Source: Sphingomonas sp. PAMC 26605 | GTDB lineage: Bacteria > Pseudomonadota > Alphaproteobacteria > Sphingomonadales > Sphingomonadaceae | NCBI RefSeq assembly: GCF_000241485.1 | Contig: NZ_JH584241.1 | Span: 250,992-314,991, forward strand | Direction: 5' to 3' | DNA: 64,000 nucleotides | Shown: piece after piece, positions 61,716-64,000 of the stretch | How positions within the stretch are numbered: the stretch's first letter is position 1 | Layout: each line of letters begins with the position of its first letter | Program-made: the position numbers and the translations under genes | The notes under the pieces: generated by a model | What the model saw: only the letters and a program-made list of their open reading frames with translations | Database searches by the model: none | What the model was told of the DNA's origin: nothing

Positions 61716-62774
61716 ATGCGTCTGACGGGATTGCTAGCGCTGGCGGTGGCGGCGGGTGTCACGCCCGCCGCTGCGCATAACCCGATCGTGCCGGGGTGGT
61801 ATGCCGATCCGGAAGTGCGGGTGTTCGCCGGGCAATATTGGATCTACCCGACCTATTCGGACGATGTCGGCAAGCCCGACCTCTCGGCGCACTTCACTGC
61901 CGAGCAAGCGGTATTGCGCAAGCGGCATACGGTGCGGCCTTCCTATCTGCAGCAGACCTTCTTCGACGCCTTCTCGTCGCCCGATCTCGTCCACTGGTCC
62001 AAGCACCGCCATGTGCTCGACGTCGCCGGCGTGGCGTGGGCGGCCTATGCAATATGGGCGCCGTCGGCGATCGAGCGGAACGGACGCTATTATCTGTTCT
62101 TCGGCGCCAACGACATCCAAAGCGACGCCGAGCACGGCGGGATTGGCCTGGCCGTTGCCGACACGCCCGCGGGCCCGTTCAAGGATGCGCTCGGCAAGCC
62201 GTTGATCGGCGGCTTCCATAACGGCGCGCAACCGATCGACCCGTTCGTCTATCGCGACGACGATGGACAGGTGTATCTATATTATGGCGGCTGGAAGCAT
62301 TGCAATGTGGTACGCCTAAGCGCGGACCTGCGCTCGGTGCTGCCGTTCGCCGACGGGACGACCTACAAGGAGATCACGCCGCCCGGCTATGTCGAGGGCT
62401 CGTTCCTGATCAAGCGCCAGGGCATCTATTATCTGATGTGGTCGGAAGGCGCATGGACCGGCTCCGACTATAGCGTCGCCTATGCGATGGGCGCGAGCCC
62501 GACCGGACCGTTCAAACCGATGGGCGAGATCCTCGCCGAGGATCCCAGGATCGCGCGCGGCGCGGGGCATCATTCTGTCGTCAACGTGCCAGGCACCGAC
62601 GAATGGTACATCGTCTATCACCGCCGCCCGCTCGGCGACGCCAAGGGCGAGCATCGGCAGATCGCGATCGACCGGATGCGGTTCGCGCCCAACGGTGCGA
62701 TCGAGCCCGTCATGCTGACCAATACGGGCGCCCCGCCGCGCTCGATCCATTTCGCCAAAGGAGACTTGCGTTGA
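61716..62774 (+). CDS. GH43-like five-bladed propeller glycosidase
   Basis: The ATG at 61716 gives a 352-residue protein with a signal peptide ending TPAAAH. The clan-F catalytic set can be placed at D31 in GWYADPEV (base), D175 in QPIDPFVYRDD (pKa modulator) and E227 in GYVEGSFLIKRQG (acid). Repeats such as GQYWIYPTYS, GRYYLFFGAND, GQVYLYYGG and GIYYLMWSEG mark the propeller blades. Arabinan/xylan enzymes dominate GH43, but related members act on other glycans. It starts 86 bases after the receptor stop, and its stop overlaps the start of the next GH92 gene (TTGA). Confidence 0.87.
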   Translation: MRLTGLLALAVAAGVTPAAAHNPIVPGWYADPEVRVFAGQYWIYPTYSDDVGKPDLSAHFTAEQAVLRKRHTVRPSYLQQTFFDAFSSPDLVHWSKHRHVLDVAGVAWAAYAIWAPSAIERNGRYYLFFGANDIQSDAEHGGIGLAVADTPAGPFKDALGKPLIGGFHNGAQPIDPFVYRDDDGQVYLYYGGWKHCNVVRLSADLRSVLPFADGTTYKEITPPGYVEGSFLIKRQGIYYLMWSEGAWTGSDYSVAYAMGASPTGPFKPMGEILAEDPRIARGAGHHSVVNVPGTDEWYIVYHRRPLGDAKGEHRQIAIDRMRFAPNGAIEPVMLTNTGAPPRSIHFAKGDLR

Positions 62775-64000
62775 AGACGCCCTTCCGGACATTGCTTGCG
62801 CTGGCTGTCAGCACCGCTTTGGTCGCCCCCGCACCGATGTTCGCGCAGGCGGCGCAACAAGGCGAATCACTGGCCGATCTGGTCAACCCGCTGATGGGCA
62901 CCGACTCGAACCACGAGCTGTCGTACGGCAATACCTACCCGGCGGTTGCGGTGCCGTGGGGAATGAATTTCTGGTCGCCGGTTACCGGCAAGCCCGGCAG
63001 CGGCTGGGGCTATATGTACCATGATCCCAAGATCAACGGCATCAAACAGACGCACCAGCCGAGCCCGTGGATGAACGACTATGCGGCGTTCGCATTGTTC
63101 GCCGAGACCGGTCCGCTCAAGATCAAGGAAGACGAGCGCGCCAGCTGGTACAGCCACAAGGCCGAGCAAAGCCACCCGTACGACTACAAAGTCTATCTCG
63201 CCGATTACGATGTGACCGCGGAAGTGACGCCGACCAACCGCGCCGCGCAGTTCCGATTCACCTTCCCCAAGAGCGACGACGCGCACATCCTGCTCGACGG
63301 ACTGGCGGGCGGGTCGATGGTCAAGATCGACGCGGCGACGCGCCGGATCACCGGCTATGTCCGCAACAATCACGGCGGCGTGCCCGACAATTTCCACAAT
63401 TACTTCGTCGCGCAGTTCGACCATGATTTCACCGTCAGCCGCACGTGGGACGACAATTGGCAACTCGGGGCCGAGACGGTGCGCGAGGGGGGGCATGTCG
63501 GCGCGGTGGTCAGCTTCAAGACGCGCGACGGTGAGCAAGTCGGCGTCAAGGTCGCGTCGTCGTTCATCAGCGCGGATCAGGCCGAGCGCAATCTCGACAG
63601 CGAGATCGGCCGCGACAGCTTCGCCGTGACGCAGGCCAAGGCCAAGGCGGCGTGGGAGCAGGAACTCGGTCACATCCGAGTCAGCGACCCGAGCCTCGAC
63701 AATCGCCGTACCTTCTATTCGGCAATGTACCGCATGTTGCTCTTCCCGCGCATGTTCCACGAGATCGATGCGCGCGGGAAGATCGTCCATTACAGCCCGT
63801 ATGACGGCAAGGTTCATGACGGCCCGCTGTTCACCGACAACGGCTTTTGGGACACGTGGCGCGCGGTGTTCCCGTATTTCGCGCTGGTCCGTCCCGAGCT
63901 CGACGCGCAGATCATGCAGGGGCTGGCCAACGCCTATAAGGAGGGCGGCTGGCTGCCCGAATGGATGAGCCCGGGGCAGCGCGACGTGATGATCGGGTCG
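62771..64000 (+). CDS. Second GH92 alpha-mannosidase, cut by the window edge
   Basis: The frame starts with TTG at 62771, overlapping the GH43-like stop, with AAAGGAGAC ahead of it, and is open to the end of the window (410 codons). A signal peptide (LLALAVSTALVAPAPMFAQ) precedes the standard GH92 N-terminus, DLVNPLMGTDSNHELSYGNT and YPAVAVPWGMNFWSP. HQPSPWMNDYAAFALF and FTDNGFWDTWRAVFPYFAL follow, placing the beta-sandwich and the start of the catalytic domain. Unlike the first GH92, this copy is canonical in the part seen. The catalytic glutamate loop lies outside the window. Confidence 0.92.
   Translation, partial: MKTPFRTLLALAVSTALVAPAPMFAQAAQQGESLADLVNPLMGTDSNHELSYGNTYPAVAVPWGMNFWSPVTGKPGSGWGYMYHDPKINGIKQTHQPSPWMNDYAAFALFAETGPLKIKEDERASWYSHKAEQSHPYDYKVYLADYDVTAEVTPTNRAAQFRFTFPKSDDAHILLDGLAGGSMVKIDAATRRITGYVRNNHGGVPDNFHNYFVAQFDHDFTVSRTWDDNWQLGAETVREGGHVGAVVSFKTRDGEQVGVKVASSFISADQAERNLDSEIGRDSFAVTQAKAKAAWEQELGHIRVSDPSLDNRRTFYSAMYRMLLFPRMFHEIDARGKIVHYSPYDGKVHDGPLFTDNGFWDTWRAVFPYFALVRPELDAQIMQGLANAYKEGGWLPEWMSPGQRDVMIGS

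Overview
The window looks like chromosomal DNA of a sphingomonad (Alphaproteobacteria, Sphingomonas or a close relative). This is inferred from several things: the high GC content with long antisense open frames, the many TonB-dependent receptors paired with glycoside hydrolases and no SusD partner, an oxidative (LRA-type) L-rhamnose gene set of the kind known from Sphingomonas, a GH106 rhamnosidase, and a spore-coat-U chaperone-usher cluster. There is no phage, no CRISPR array, no rRNA and no insertion sequence. One tRNA, tRNA-Gly(CCC), lies at 8204-8277.

Layout. 0-8.3 kb: housekeeping and small genes (a DUF1842-like protein, methionine aminopeptidase, a CinA-like protein, two lipoproteins, an MFS exporter, ferredoxin-NADP reductase) interspersed with palindromic repeats, including four copies of an 82-bp element. 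It ends in a deletion scar that joins a headless TetR gene to the last ~50 codons of an RND-efflux outer-membrane factor. 8.4-10.9 kb: a secreted M61-like metallopeptidase and decayed sequence with a glyoxalase fragment. 10.9-28.8 kb: a rhamnoside utilisation locus with GH78 and GH106 alpha-L-rhamnosidases, a GH3 beta-glucosidase, a TonB-dependent receptor, the RhaT symporter, an IclR regulator and the oxidative L-rhamnose pathway (rhamnose dehydrogenase, lactonase, 2-keto-3-deoxyrhamnonate dehydrogenase, diketo-deoxyrhamnonate hydrolase). The rhamnonate dehydratase and the FMN L-lactate dehydrogenase of the same locus are deletion pseudogenes. A CCATWATGTGGAA-like motif occurs upstream of both the IclR gene and the distant receptor operon.

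29.5-36 kb: ordinary metabolism (S-formylglutathione hydrolase, pyruvate oxidase, MBL hydrolase, isovaleryl-CoA dehydrogenase, a D-2-hydroxyacid dehydrogenase) and a double PilZ protein. 36-43.6 kb: a FixJ-like regulator, then a response regulator overlapping a PAS histidine kinase, then an archaic (spore coat U) chaperone-usher pilus set. 43.6-53.7 kb: a TetR gene whose start lies inside a perfect palindrome, then a leftward locus of carboxylesterase, TonB-dependent receptor, FAD 2-hydroxyacid oxidase, HSL esterase, MFS transporter, AraC and GntR regulators, and a broken mannitol-dehydrogenase-family gene. Two intergenic regions of this locus share a CTATC-n-GATAG-like motif. 53.9-64 kb: a glycan locus of GH92, GH2, TonB-dependent receptor, GH43-like and a second GH92 (cut by the window edge), with a shared upstream element at its two transcription starts.

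Themes. Import and hydrolysis functions are mostly intact, while several intracellular catabolic or export genes keep their ends but have lost their middles. The best candidates for new biology are the rhamnoside locus with its shared operator and broken central step, and the uncharacterised esterase/FAD-oxidase/receptor locus with its own shared operator. All functional calls come from reading motifs by eye; no database search was run.
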